This document shows, in pieces, positions 56,491 to 64,000 of a stretch of 64,000 nt of DNA. Below the pieces are notes generated by a model that was not told the origin of the DNA, ran no database searches, and saw only the letters and a program-made list of their open reading frames with translations. The position numbers were made by a program, and so were the translations under genes. The stretch is from Oscillospiraceae bacterium (GTDB taxonomy: Bacteria > Bacillota > Clostridia > Oscillospirales > Ruminococcaceae): contig JAFRTG010000011.1 of assembly GCA_017427265.1 (NCBI GenBank), positions 1 through 64,000 of the forward strand. The letters are read 5' to 3'. Within the stretch, counting starts at the first letter, position 1. The number at the start of each line of letters is the position of its first letter.

Positions 56491-56632
56491 GCTTTGTTTT
56501 CCGCGAATAATGTTTTTTATCGGTTTCCGCGATTCTGGTAACAGGTGAAAGCTGCCATGTGCCGCGGCGCATGCGGTCATATTCGCGTTTTTGCTTTTTG
56601 CTCATTTTCTCATAAGGTACAAATGCCTTCAT
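56456..56632 (-). CDS. Small basic protein following RtcB (58 aa)
   Basis: ATG at 56632 overlaps the rtcB stop (ATGA). The product is basic: MKAFVPYEKMSKKQKREYD, then RRGTWQLSPVTRIAE and a Lys/Arg/His-rich tail. I recognise this as resembling a small conserved Firmicute protein (pattern SKKxKRExxxxxRGTWxxxPVTR). Its charge suggests RNA or nucleic-acid binding, and coupling to rtcB suggests a role in RNA repair. It ends at 56456, inside the hairpin of the plus-strand terminator. Confidence 0.8.
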   Translation of the reverse strand: MKAFVPYEKMSKKQKREYDRMRRGTWQLSPVTRIAETDKKHYSRKTKHKNSGRDDSLP

Positions 56633-57837
56633 TCCTCTGCACCTGCCTTAAAATTATAGATCGGACGGATGATCTCGTTGATTTCAACGGTATCCCCGAT
56701 GCAGCTGATGATCGCCTCAGCGGGCTTATACGCCATCGGACATTCATCCAGTGTTCCGCTGCTGACCGATGTTGTATAGATGCCGGCCATCTGCTTTTTG
56801 AACTCTGAAACAGTAAAGGAAGCCTTTGCATCGGAACGCGACATCAGACGACCCGCGCCGTGCGGTGCAGACTGATTCCAGTCGTCGTTGCCCTTTCCGG
56901 TGCAGATCAGGCTGCCGTCGCGCATGTTCATCGGAATGAGCAGCTTTTCGCCGCGTTTGGCCGAGACAGCACCCTTGCGCAGGATCATGTGCTCTGTATC
57001 AATATAATTGTGGATTGTTGTGAACTGCTCTGCGATATGGAGCCCCATGCCGCGGATGATCTCATCTGCCATTGCGCGGCGGTTCAGCATGGCAAATTCC
57101 TGAACCAGCTTCATATCGTGGATATACTGTTCAAAGAGCTTTCCTGCCGTATAAGCAAGATGCTTCGGGACATCTGTGCGTGTTTGTTCGTGCAGCTTTT
57201 TCAAAGCCTTCTGAATCTGCTGCTGTTTTCCCTGTGCCTTCAGCGTCTCGATGAGGGTCTGTACCTCGTTGTCAGAGGCGCGGTTCAGCTGCCGGTAGGC
57301 CTCCTCCTGATAGTATTTTGCGACCTCGACGCCGAGATGCCGCGAGCCCGAATGGATAACAAGATAGATGCTGCCGTCATCGCCCTGATCGGCTTCGATA
57401 AAGTGATTGCCGCCGCCGAGGGAGCCGATGCTCTGCATGGCGCGCGGAACATGAATCCGGTCGGCACAGTAAAGTGCATCAAGATCAAACTGTGCTGCGA
57501 ACCGGTGCGGCGTTTCCCGGACGGAAAAGCCGGACGGAATGCTGCGGTAGATCAGCTTGTCGAGCTTTTGCAGCTCGATATGTGTTTCTTTCAGCTTCAC
57601 GGTCTCCATGCCGCAGCCGATATCGACACCGACAAGATTCGGGATAGCGGTGTCGGTAACGGTCATGGTCGTGCCGATCGTGCAGCCGACTCCGGTATGC
57701 ACATCCGGCATGATGCGGATTTTTGCACCGCGGCTCACGGGCTGATTGCAGAGCGAGAGAATCTGTGCGATTGCGCTCTCCTCCGCGATTTCTGCAAATA
57801 TTTTTGCAGAAGCATATTTTCCTTGTATTTCAAACAT
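56629..57837 (-). CDS. rtcB: RtcB-family RNA-splicing ligase
   Basis: A 402-residue GTP- and Mn-dependent ligase joining 2',3'-cyclic phosphate to 5'-OH RNA ends. The start at 57837 (MFEIQGKY) follows AAAGGAA; the frame opens at 57969 within the leader. Motifs include IMPDVHTGVGCTIGTTM, VGVDIGCGM (metal-binding Cys), GGGNHFIEAD, IHSGSRHLG and, near the C-terminus, CPMAYKPAE. The length fits the short bacterial RtcB group. It should repair broken tRNA or other RNA. The leader has a peptide and a terminator, implying attenuation. Confidence 0.93.
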   Translation of the reverse strand: MFEIQGKYASAKIFAEIAEESAIAQILSLCNQPVSRGAKIRIMPDVHTGVGCTIGTTMTVTDTAIPNLVGVDIGCGMETVKLKETHIELQKLDKLIYRSIPSGFSVRETPHRFAAQFDLDALYCADRIHVPRAMQSIGSLGGGNHFIEADQGDDGSIYLVIHSGSRHLGVEVAKYYQEEAYRQLNRASDNEVQTLIETLKAQGKQQQIQKALKKLHEQTRTDVPKHLAYTAGKLFEQYIHDMKLVQEFAMLNRRAMADEIIRGMGLHIAEQFTTIHNYIDTEHMILRKGAVSAKRGEKLLIPMNMRDGSLICTGKGNDDWNQSAPHGAGRLMSRSDAKASFTVSEFKKQMAGIYTTSVSSGTLDECPMAYKPAEAIISCIGDTVEINEIIRPIYNFKAGAEE

Positions 57838-57862
57838 AGTCGTTCCTTTCCGGAGCGCCCGC

Positions 57863-57893
57863 AAAAAAAGCATCCCTGCAAAAGCAGAGATGC
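57863..57893 (-). terminator. Terminator inside the rtcB leader
   Basis: Minus strand: GCATCTCTGC (57893-57884), TTTT loop, GCAGGGATGC (57879-57870), then seven T (57869-57863). It lies 25 bp before the rtcB start and after the leader peptide, so it should act as an attenuator. Confidence 0.8.
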
Positions 57894-57928
57894 TCTGAAT
57901 GATTGATTTCACGGCAAAGCCGGTGTGC

Positions 57929-58003
57929 TCAGTCAGTCCGTGCGGGCAAACTCCATGTGCAGTTATCATGTTGATATTGAATTGTCAGCTTTGGGTATTT
58001 CAT
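57929..58003 (-). CDS. Possible 24-residue leader peptide of rtcB
   Basis: ATG 58003 follows GAAAGGCAGGTGAACACC on the minus strand, an acceptable ribosome site. The peptide is MKYPKLTIQYQHDNCTWSL followed by PARTD. It ends 36 bases before the leader terminator, the layout of a translation-sensing attenuator. No run of one amino acid stands out. Alternatively it is a chance frame in a structured leader. Confidence 0.5.
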   Translation of the reverse strand: MKYPKLTIQYQHDNCTWSLPARTD

Positions 58004-58036
58004 GGTGTTCACCTGCCTTTCGTAGAATTTGAGCTT

Positions 58037-58065
58037 ATTATATCCGCTTCGGGCGGATTTGTCAA
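58037..58065 (-). promoter_or_regulatory. Promoter of the rtcB operon
   Basis: Minus-strand TTGACA (58065-58060), 17-bp spacer, TATAAT (58042-58037). The spacer contains a CCGC/GCGG inverted repeat. The start codon of rtcB is about 190 nt beyond the start site. Confidence 0.85.
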
Positions 58066-58130
58066 GTGAAATATGTGATTTGTAACCGATTTGTAGCCCG
58101 CCGCATATGACGGCATCTGCCCGCCGCGGA

Positions 58131-58874
58131 CTAATTGACACTGACTTTGCGCACCCGGAAAAATGCCTCACGGTAACGCTTCGGCGTCATGCCGGTCTGC
58201 TTCCGGAATACCTGTATAAAGTGGCTCTCGGAGCTGAAACAGAGATAGTCAGAGATCGCAAGGCACGAGAAATCCGAATACCGCAGCATATTCTCCGCCG
58301 CTTCGATCCGCTTTTTCGTGATATACTCGGAAACTGTCATGCCGACCTCCTTGCGGAACAGCCGTGACAGATAGGTCGGGCTGAGCCCCGCTGCTTCGGC
58401 CAGTGCGGGGAGCGTCAGCTTGGTGTGCAGATTATCATAAATATAGTCAATACAAATTGCGACCGCACGCGGATAGCGGTTCTGTTTTTTCAGCAGATGC
58501 ATTCTCTGTGCATAGTCCTCAACGACCTCGCGGTGGAGCATCCGCACCTCTTCCTCGGCGGTACAGCGGTCAATGCTCCGGATATAGATATCACTGAGAT
58601 TGTAGGCCTCTTCCATTTCCATGCCGCCCTCAATGCAGGCTCTCGTAATCAGCGCAATCGTAATAATCAGATGATACTGCAGATTCCGGAGCGGCTCCGG
58701 GCTGAGCTTTCCCATCTCCTTGCTCTCGAACGGCTGATAGAGCCGGCGCATTTCCTGAATATCGCCGTCCTGAATAGATTTGAAAAAGGCATTTTCACGT
58801 TCATATGCCAGATGCGTGATGCTCTGCTCCCGGTTCAGGAATGCCTGATGCATCAGTTTTTTTTCAATATCCAT
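58131..58874 (-). CDS. AraC-family transcriptional regulator
   Basis: A 247-residue regulator; the start at 58874 follows GAGAGGGGG. The N-terminal 140 residues are an all-helical sensor-like region without a clear cupin. The C-terminal two-helix-turn-helix domain (about 148-242) is typical: LTLPALAEAAGLSPTYLSRLFRKEVGMTVSEYI and SDYLCFSSESHFIQVFRKQTGMTPKRYR. It is divergent from the GH16 dockerin gene, whose promoter is poor, so activation of that gene in response to beta-glucan is a reasonable inference. Confidence 0.93.
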   Translation of the reverse strand: MDIEKKLMHQAFLNREQSITHLAYERENAFFKSIQDGDIQEMRRLYQPFESKEMGKLSPEPLRNLQYHLIITIALITRACIEGGMEMEEAYNLSDIYIRSIDRCTAEEEVRMLHREVVEDYAQRMHLLKKQNRYPRAVAICIDYIYDNLHTKLTLPALAEAAGLSPTYLSRLFRKEVGMTVSEYITKKRIEAAENMLRYSDFSCLAISDYLCFSSESHFIQVFRKQTGMTPKRYREAFFRVRKVSVN

Positions 58875-58891
58875 AAAAGACCCCCTCTCTT

Positions 58892-58920
58892 ATTATACTA
58901 TATCCAAGTGAAATATGCAA
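58892..58920 (-). promoter_or_regulatory. Promoter of the AraC-family gene
   Basis: Minus-strand TTGCAT (58920-58915), 17-bp spacer, TATAAT (58897-58892). Facing it, the GH16 gene has TATACT at 58975-58980 but no correctly spaced -35 (TTGATA at 58948 gives 21 bp), consistent with activator dependence. Confidence 0.7.
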
Positions 58921-59023
58921 CAGAAATTTGATAAAAAAGGTATCTGTTTGATATTTTTGCATAAATTTTTGTGATATACTGAACTCAATCCATAGGGGGA
59001 TTCTGCAAAGGAGGAATATAAAG

Positions 59024-60868
59024 ATGAAGAAATACGCTCGTTTGTTTGCTGCTGCATCCGCACTGCTGATTACAGCAGGTGTGACCATCGGTGCAGTACA
59101 CGCTGCGCTTTCCGGTGACCTGAACGGAGACGGCAGTCTCTCCGTCAAAGACGCAGAGGTCCTTCAGTCCGTTCTGCTCAAAAAATCCAGCGATATGAAG
59201 GCAGAGATGGATCTGAACAATGACAGTCAGATCGACGCCAAGGATATGTCCAAGCTGAAGAACAGTATTCTGAATCCGCCTCAGGACGTACCGCCCAGCG
59301 GCATTCAGGATCTCGGCACACAGCCGAAGCTCCCGGCAACCATGTATTCCAACTTCCGTGAGGGCGATGCAGGCGACTTCTTCGCTTCCGACGGCTGGAC
59401 GAACGGTTCCGTGTTCGACAACTGGTGGTATAAGCGCAACACCGGCATGAAGGACGGCTACATGTACCTGACCATTGATCAGGACTGGGACGGCCACAAA
59501 AACGATTACAATTCTGAAAACGGTCCGCGCAACTACTCCGGCGGCGAATACCGCACGAATGAGTTCTATCACTACGGCTACTATGAGTGCTCCATGCAGG
59601 CCATCAAGAATCCGGGCGTTGTGTCCTCGTTCTTCACTTACACCGGTCCTTCCGACGTTGTCAACGGTCAGAAGAATCCGTGGGACGAGATCGACATCGA
59701 GATCCTCGGCAAGGACACCACAAAGATGCAGATCAACTACTACCGTGACTCGAAGGGCGGCCACGAAAAGATGATTGACCTCGGCTTCGATGCTTCCGAG
59801 GCATTCCACACCTATGGCTTCGACTGGCAGCCTGACAAGATCACATGGTATGTGGACGGCAAAGAAGTCGGTTCCATGACCGGCGATATGCCCAAGACCC
59901 CGAGCAAGATCATGATGAACGCATGGCCGGGCGTCAGTGATTCGAGCAAGGATCCGAACACGATTGCATGGCTGCAGCCCTATGACGGCAAGACGCCGCT
60001 GACTGCACGTTATCAGTGGGTCACCTTCCACAAGAGCGAAAGCAATCCGGGCACCAATCCCGGTACGAACCCCGGCACCAATCCGGGTACCAACCCCGGA
60101 ACAAATCCCGGCACACAGACCATTAGCGGCATTCAGGATCTCGGTACGCAGCCGAATACCTCTGCGCAGATGTACTCGAATTTCCGTTCGGGCGATGCGG
60201 GTGACTTCTTCGCTTCCGACGGCTGGACGAACGGTTCCGTGTTCGACAACTGGTGGTACAAGCGCAACACCGGCATGAAGGACGGCTACATGTACCTGAC
60301 CATTGATCAGGACTGGGACAACCACAGATACGACTACAATTCCGAGAACGGCCCGCGCAACTACTCCGGCGGTGAGTACCGCACCAACAACTTCTACCAC
60401 TACGGTTACTATGAGTGCTCCATGCAGGCCATCAAGAATCCGGGTGTTGTCTCCTCGTTCTTCACTTATACCGGTCCTTCTGATGTTGTGAACGGTCAGA
60501 AGAATCCGTGGGACGAGATCGACATCGAGATTCTCGGCAAGGACACCACCAAGATGCAGATCAACTACTACCGCGACTCGAAGGGCGGCCACGAGCAGAT
60601 GATTGACCTCGGCTTCGATGCTTCCGAGGCATTCCACACCTATGGCTTCAGATGGCAGTCCGACAAAATCACATGGTATGTGGACGGCAAAGAAGTCGGT
60701 TCCATGACCGGCGATGTGCCGAAGACTCCGAGCAAGATCATGATGAACGCATGGCCGGGCGTCAGCGATTCGAGCAAGGATCCGAACACGATTGCATGGC
60801 TGCAGCCCTACGACGGCAAGACGCCGCTGACTGCACGCTATCAGTGGGTCACATACAATCCGCAGTGA
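59024..60868 (+). CDS. Cellulosomal tandem GH16 beta-glucanase
   Basis: A 614-residue secreted enzyme with start at 59024 behind AAAGGAGG. A signal peptide (1-28) is followed by an N-terminal dockerin (about 30-85; GDLNGDGSLSVKD, DLNNDSQIDAKD). Two GH16 domains come next (about 93-335 and 369-610) joined by six NPGT repeats. Each has the catalytic ExDxE motif in WDEIDIEI (Glu222/Asp224/Glu226 and Glu498/Asp500/Glu502). The lichenase type of GH16 cuts mixed-linkage beta-1,3-1,4-glucan. The two domains differ at only about 13 of 242 positions by eye, so the duplication is recent or kept alike by conversion. Confidence 0.94.
   Translation: MKKYARLFAAASALLITAGVTIGAVHAALSGDLNGDGSLSVKDAEVLQSVLLKKSSDMKAEMDLNNDSQIDAKDMSKLKNSILNPPQDVPPSGIQDLGTQPKLPATMYSNFREGDAGDFFASDGWTNGSVFDNWWYKRNTGMKDGYMYLTIDQDWDGHKNDYNSENGPRNYSGGEYRTNEFYHYGYYECSMQAIKNPGVVSSFFTYTGPSDVVNGQKNPWDEIDIEILGKDTTKMQINYYRDSKGGHEKMIDLGFDASEAFHTYGFDWQPDKITWYVDGKEVGSMTGDMPKTPSKIMMNAWPGVSDSSKDPNTIAWLQPYDGKTPLTARYQWVTFHKSESNPGTNPGTNPGTNPGTNPGTNPGTQTISGIQDLGTQPNTSAQMYSNFRSGDAGDFFASDGWTNGSVFDNWWYKRNTGMKDGYMYLTIDQDWDNHRYDYNSENGPRNYSGGEYRTNNFYHYGYYECSMQAIKNPGVVSSFFTYTGPSDVVNGQKNPWDEIDIEILGKDTTKMQINYYRDSKGGHEQMIDLGFDASEAFHTYGFRWQSDKITWYVDGKEVGSMTGDVPKTPSKIMMNAWPGVSDSSKDPNTIAWLQPYDGKTPLTARYQWVTYNPQ
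59300..60852 (+). repeat. Direct 725-bp repeat encoding the two GH16 domains
   Basis: Unit 1 spans 59300-60024 and unit 2 60128-60852. They are equal in length, with no insertion or deletion and near-identical sequence, including long identical stretches of codons. The 103-bp spacer encodes the NPGT linker. Such a repeat is prone to recombination to a single-domain form. Confidence 0.9.
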
Positions 60869-60878
60869 TTTCCTCCCC

Positions 60879-60958
60879 ATCCTGCGACTGTTTCGCATTT
60901 TCCAGTCGCAGGATTCCCAATATCTTTACAGCAGGCTATATGTCTGCTGTATTTTTTT
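60879..60958 (+). terminator. Two hairpins after the GH16 gene, the second a terminator
   Basis: The first is ATCCTGCGACTG (60879-60890) with CAGTCGCAGGAT (60903-60914). The second is TACAGCAG (60927-60934) with CTGCTGTA (60944-60951), followed by seven T. Confidence 0.85.
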
Positions 60959-60982
60959 GCAGAAAAACAGAGTGTACAGCAA

Positions 60983-61006
60983 AGCCGGAGGCATCTGCCC
61001 CCGGCT
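60983..61006 (-). terminator. Probable terminator for the FkbM operon
   Basis: Minus-strand stem AGCCGGGGGCA (61006-60996) with TGCCTCCGGCT (60993-60983), followed by TTTG. The T tract is short. Confidence 0.55.
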
Positions 61007-61030
61007 TGTGTTATGATATCTGCCGGAATC

Positions 61031-62122
61031 TTATTCCGCATATTGTGTATTGCCGTTATCCTCACAGACCGCGTACAAATTGGTTTCCCACGCGGGAATA
61101 TACGGCAGATGCCGTACAAACAGCCGGTAGCGCGGATTGATGCGCTTGACCAGCAGCGGCAGCTCGAAAATGTCCTCGTTGCGGTGATAGAGCGAAACCA
61201 TCAGCTTCGGCGCATAGCGCGCAATCGAACGGGATGCACCCCAGAGCGCCTCCCGCTCTGCGCCTTCGACGTCCATTTTCAGCAGCGTAACCGGATTGCC
61301 TGCAAGCAGGTTATCGACCGCGCGCGCAGGCGTCATGACGCCCTCTGCGGCAATCGCAGACTGCCGTCCGGCCTTTGCACCGAAGGGCAGCTCGGTATCC
61401 ACGCACCATGCAGTACACTGATAGCACTGTACGGACGGTGTATCACCGACAAACTTCACGAGCTTCTTATAGTTCTTCTTATCCGGCTCTACGGCAATGA
61501 TGCGGTGATATTTTCCCCGCGTATATTCGAGCATTTCACGGATCGTATCGCCGTTATAGGCGCCGAGGTCAACGTAAATCTCGTGATTCGTCGGCTGCAG
61601 AACGCGGTTCCAGATCTCGTCCTTGCTGTCAACCTGATCCATCAGATAGGCAGGATTGCCGCTGATCTTGAAATTGATGATGTTGGCGTAGATCTGTCTG
61701 GAACGCTCGTCTGCAAGCGACTGATAGACCGCTTGAATCTCATCCTCATGCTCTGCACAGTATTCCGGCGTAAAGAGTCCGCCGCCGACAACCGGAACAT
61801 CCGGTACATAAAGCTGATAGCGCTCTCCGAGTACCCGGATGCGGTCAATCATCTGCGGAGAACAGACAGCAAACGCCAGTACGACGACAAAATCATCCAG
61901 CTCTGCTTCCAGCTCTGACAGCTTGCGGACGGGATATCCTGCAAAATCATGGCCGCGGACGAATTCGTCACTTGCAAAGATTCCGGCGACCGGAATCTCA
62001 TAGCTCCGCATGGCGGCAAGAATCCGGACAGCGCCGTCACCCATGCCGTAAAGATAGATCGGCCGTGACTCCGCTTTCAGGCGTTCCCAAACAGAAATTT
62101 TCTCCGTAACAAACTGTAGCAT
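61031..62122 (-). CDS. FkbM-family methyltransferase with N-terminal Rossmann-like domain
   Basis: A 363-residue protein with start at 62122 behind AAGGGAT. Residues about 1-110 form a nucleotide-binding-like domain (PIYLYGMGDGAVRILAAM, DDFVVVLAFA) seen in front of some FkbM proteins of glycan clusters. The C-terminal part is an FkbM methyltransferase: EIYVDLGAYNGDTIREML is the AdoMet motif, followed by IIAVEPDKKNYKKL and LLKMDVEGAEREALWGA. It may methylate a surface sugar or similar small molecule. It follows the PH-like gene by 21 bp, so the two are probably co-transcribed. Confidence 0.88.
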   Translation of the reverse strand: MLQFVTEKISVWERLKAESRPIYLYGMGDGAVRILAAMRSYEIPVAGIFASDEFVRGHDFAGYPVRKLSELEAELDDFVVVLAFAVCSPQMIDRIRVLGERYQLYVPDVPVVGGGLFTPEYCAEHEDEIQAVYQSLADERSRQIYANIINFKISGNPAYLMDQVDSKDEIWNRVLQPTNHEIYVDLGAYNGDTIREMLEYTRGKYHRIIAVEPDKKNYKKLVKFVGDTPSVQCYQCTAWCVDTELPFGAKAGRQSAIAAEGVMTPARAVDNLLAGNPVTLLKMDVEGAEREALWGASRSIARYAPKLMVSLYHRNEDIFELPLLVKRINPRYRLFVRHLPYIPAWETNLYAVCEDNGNTQYAE

Positions 62123-62143
62123 AATCTGTTATCCCTTCATAGA

Positions 62144-62617
62144 TTACTCATGATCGTGACATTCACAGTCACATTCAAATTCATCGCGTGAATGATCCAT
62201 CATATCATCGTGATGATGCGGCGCATGGCCGCCGGACATTCCGCCGGTGATCGCATAGAGGTCACGGCCGCGTGTGTTATAGCGGTCGCGCTCTGCATTG
62301 ATCTGCTTATCGAGCTTTTTGAGCACTTCCCGCGGATTTTTGACACAATGGACTTCCTTTTCCGGCGTATCGGTATCGCGCACATAAATGATAATCGTGC
62401 CGCAGCCGACAATTCTTTGCCAGAACGGCAGCTTGAGCTTTTTATCGGTCACCTTGTAAAGATCGAGCTCATCCTCATCCAGACTGAGCCAGCCTGTGCG
62501 TGTGATGAACTTGGTTTCCGTCAGGAAATACCTGGTGAATGTCCACGGAAGACCGAGGAATGTCCGTTTCCGGTCAGACCAGATATATTCGATCTCATTT
62601 TTCTTTTTTTTGCTCAT
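62144..62617 (-). CDS. PH-like domain protein with His/Cys-rich tail
   Basis: A 157-residue protein. The start at 62617 (MSKKKKNEIEY) follows AAAGGAG. Residues about 5-110 look like a bacterial PH domain (YIWSDRKRTFLGLPWTFTRYFLT, TRTGWLSLDEDELDLYKV, GTIIIYVRDT, KNPREVLKKLDKQI). The last 27 residues are unusual: HAPHHHDDMMDH then DEFECDCECHDHE, a cluster of His, Asp and Cys that looks able to bind metal. There is no membrane helix. The function is unknown; it sits between a GH31 gene and an FkbM gene. Confidence 0.8.
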   Translation of the reverse strand: MSKKKKNEIEYIWSDRKRTFLGLPWTFTRYFLTETKFITRTGWLSLDEDELDLYKVTDKKLKLPFWQRIVGCGTIIIYVRDTDTPEKEVHCVKNPREVLKKLDKQINAERDRYNTRGRDLYAITGGMSGGHAPHHHDDMMDHSRDEFECDCECHDHE

Positions 62618-62652
62618 AGCGAGGCTCCTTTCTGTCTGGATCATCCAGTATT

Positions 62653-64000
62653 TCAGGATGCATCATCGGATGCATCGGATAAACAAATGACAGTTTTGCC
62701 GTCCTGAGAAGCCGGAACTCTGATTCCGGTTCCGGCAATGCAGACCGTATAGCTGCGGCCGGGTGCAGAGCAGGTCAGGATCATGCGGCTGCCGCAGCGC
62801 TGCGCTGAAAGCGTACAGTCAAGGCCGCCCTCTGCGCGGTAAATCTCAGCAGAGGCAGTGTGCCCGTCCGCAAGCGGGCAGATCAGCACATCGGCACCGC
62901 CGAGATAGTCATAGCAGACATCGCCGCGGAAATCACCGCGGACAAGAATTGAATCCGGCCGGATGTAAAGCGGCATTTCCAGATAGCTGCATGTCCGCCG
63001 GAGCCATCTTCCGCCGGTAACAGGCGGCGCTTCCGGCGCAAGCAGATCAATCCATTCGCCGGCCGGGAGATAAAATTCTGCAATGCCGGATTCGTCAAAC
63101 ACCGGCGCGCAGAGCAGATTTTCACCCAGCATATACTGCCGGTCCAGCGTCAGGCAGGCAGGGTCGTCCCCGAAGTCCAGTACCATTGCACGCATCATCG
63201 GCACGCCGGTCCGGTGCGTCAGATTGGCCTGCGCCCAGAGATACGGCATCAGCGCACCTTTCAGATTCGTAAAGAACCGCAGCACCGCGCAGGCATTTTC
63301 CGGGTTTGCGGGATCATCTTCTTCATAGATCCACGGCACCCGGTAGGAAGTTGAACCGTGCAGACGGCTGTGCGTGCTCATCAGCCCGAAGGCAACCCAT
63401 CGCTTGTAAACATCTGCGGAAGCAGTCTGCTCAAACCCGCCGATATCGTGCGAGAAAAAGCCGAACCCGGAGCAGGTCAGCGAAAGTCCGCCGCGGAGCG
63501 TCTCTGCCATTGCGGAATAGGCCGCAGCGCAGTCGCCGCCCCAGTGCACCGGAAATCTCTGACAGCCTGCCGTCGCGCTTCTCGCGTAGAGCACGGCGCG
63601 GTCTGTGCCGGTACAGGATTCGAGCGCTTCAAAAACAACCTTGTTATAAAGGTAGGTATAGTAATTATGCATGGCCGCGGGATCGGAGCCGTCATACCAG
63701 ATAACATCCGTCGGAATGCGCTCCCCGAAATCAGTTTTGATCGCATCGGCGCCGTCACGGCAAAGTGCGCGGATTTTATCGGCAAACCACGCACATGCAG
63801 AAGGATTTGTAAAATCCACAATCGCCATGCCGGACTGCCACATATCCGTCTGGAAGATGCTGCCGTCCTTCTTGTGCAGGAAATACCCATGCGCAGCGCC
63901 CTCGTCAAACAGCGCGGACTCCTGCGCAATATACGGGTTGATCCAGACGCAGATGCCGACCCTGTATTCTGCCTTCAGCCGCCGGAGCATCGCCGGCGGA
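62653..64000 (-). CDS. GH31 alpha-xylosidase-like enzyme, 5' end cut by window edge
   Basis: The frame is open through position 64000, so the N-terminal part lies outside the window. The visible 449 or so residues cover the end of the GH31 barrel and the C-terminal beta domains. The nucleophile Asp is in DAIKTDFGERIPTD and the acid/base Asp in FPVHWGGDCAA, both as in the alpha-xylosidase YicI. GFFSHDIGGFEQTA is another GH31 signature. No signal peptide can be judged. A cytoplasmic role, removing xylose from imported xyloglucan oligosaccharides, is likely. The PH-like gene follows after 35 bp. Confidence 0.9.
   Translation of the reverse strand, partial: PPAMLRRLKAEYRVGICVWINPYIAQESALFDEGAAHGYFLHKKDGSIFQTDMWQSGMAIVDFTNPSACAWFADKIRALCRDGADAIKTDFGERIPTDVIWYDGSDPAAMHNYYTYLYNKVVFEALESCTGTDRAVLYARSATAGCQRFPVHWGGDCAAAYSAMAETLRGGLSLTCSGFGFFSHDIGGFEQTASADVYKRWVAFGLMSTHSRLHGSTSYRVPWIYEEDDPANPENACAVLRFFTNLKGALMPYLWAQANLTHRTGVPMMRAMVLDFGDDPACLTLDRQYMLGENLLCAPVFDESGIAEFYLPAGEWIDLLAPEAPPVTGGRWLRRTCSYLEMPLYIRPDSILVRGDFRGDVCYDYLGGADVLICPLADGHTASAEIYRAEGGLDCTLSAQRCGSRMILTCSAPGRSYTVCIAGTGIRVPASQDGKTVICLSDASDDAS

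Noticed and set aside
58985..60898. 637-codon minus-strand frame with internal repetition
   Set aside because: The repetition is the reverse of the duplicated GH16 domains.

Overview
The window looks like chromosomal DNA of a cellulosome-building Ruminococcus-type Firmicute (R. champanellensis/R. flavefaciens lineage is my best guess). The evidence is nine secreted proteins carrying dockerin modules next to plant-cell-wall enzymes, Firmicute-style AGGAGG ribosome sites, near-consensus TTGACA-17-TATAAT promoters, a type III glutamine synthetase, the DapL route to lysine, and S-layer/peptidoglycan-type secreted proteins. I see no rRNA, tRNA, insertion sequence, prophage or CRISPR array.

Layout. 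1-300: left edge with an 88-bp tandem repeat. 0.8-17.2 kb: a run of secreted proteins - a dockerin protein of unknown function, an M23-like peptidase with eight repeats, a dockerin protein with a chagasin-like segment, a CotH lipoprotein, a GH127 arabinofuranosidase, a two-esterase dockerin enzyme and a dockerin/beta-helix/CotH protein. 17.3-20.4 kb: a GNAT acetyltransferase, a TIR-like protein and a three-gene cassette ending in a PstS-like binding protein.

20.5-40.8 kb, all on the minus strand, is a nitrogen/glutamine block. In transcription order it holds a split glutamate synthase (amidotransferase, FMN synthase, ferredoxin, FAD oxidoreductase, GXGXG subunit), pyrG and purF; then a short GlnA with an ANTAR antiterminator protein; then GlnN (GSIII); then carA, a single reading frame fusing full-length CarB to full-length DapF, dapL and a lysA-like gene. 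The glutamine makers sit beside four glutamine amidotransferases, and the last three steps of meso-DAP/lysine synthesis are tied to carbamoyl phosphate synthesis. Promoter-proximal terminators in front of glnN and of the glutamate synthase operon each overlap a hairpin with an A-x-x-G-x-x hexaloop, as expected for ANTAR control.

41-55 kb: a DUF4434-type dockerin protein, a MacAB-like efflux system with a two-component system, a large GH10 xylanase with dockerin, a redoxin lipoprotein, a DUF4874/DUF4832-type dockerin protein and a C_GCAxxG_C_C protein. 55.3-58.9 kb: an EamA transporter, RtcB RNA ligase with a small downstream partner and an attenuator-like leader, and an AraC regulator divergent from a tandem GH16 dockerin enzyme. 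61-64 kb: FkbM methyltransferase, a PH-like protein with a metal-binding-type tail, and a GH31 alpha-xylosidase cut by the right edge.

Most striking: the CarB-DapF fusion, the two ANTAR-type attenuators, and a shared promoter/box/terminator leader in front of two neighbouring cellulosomal genes.
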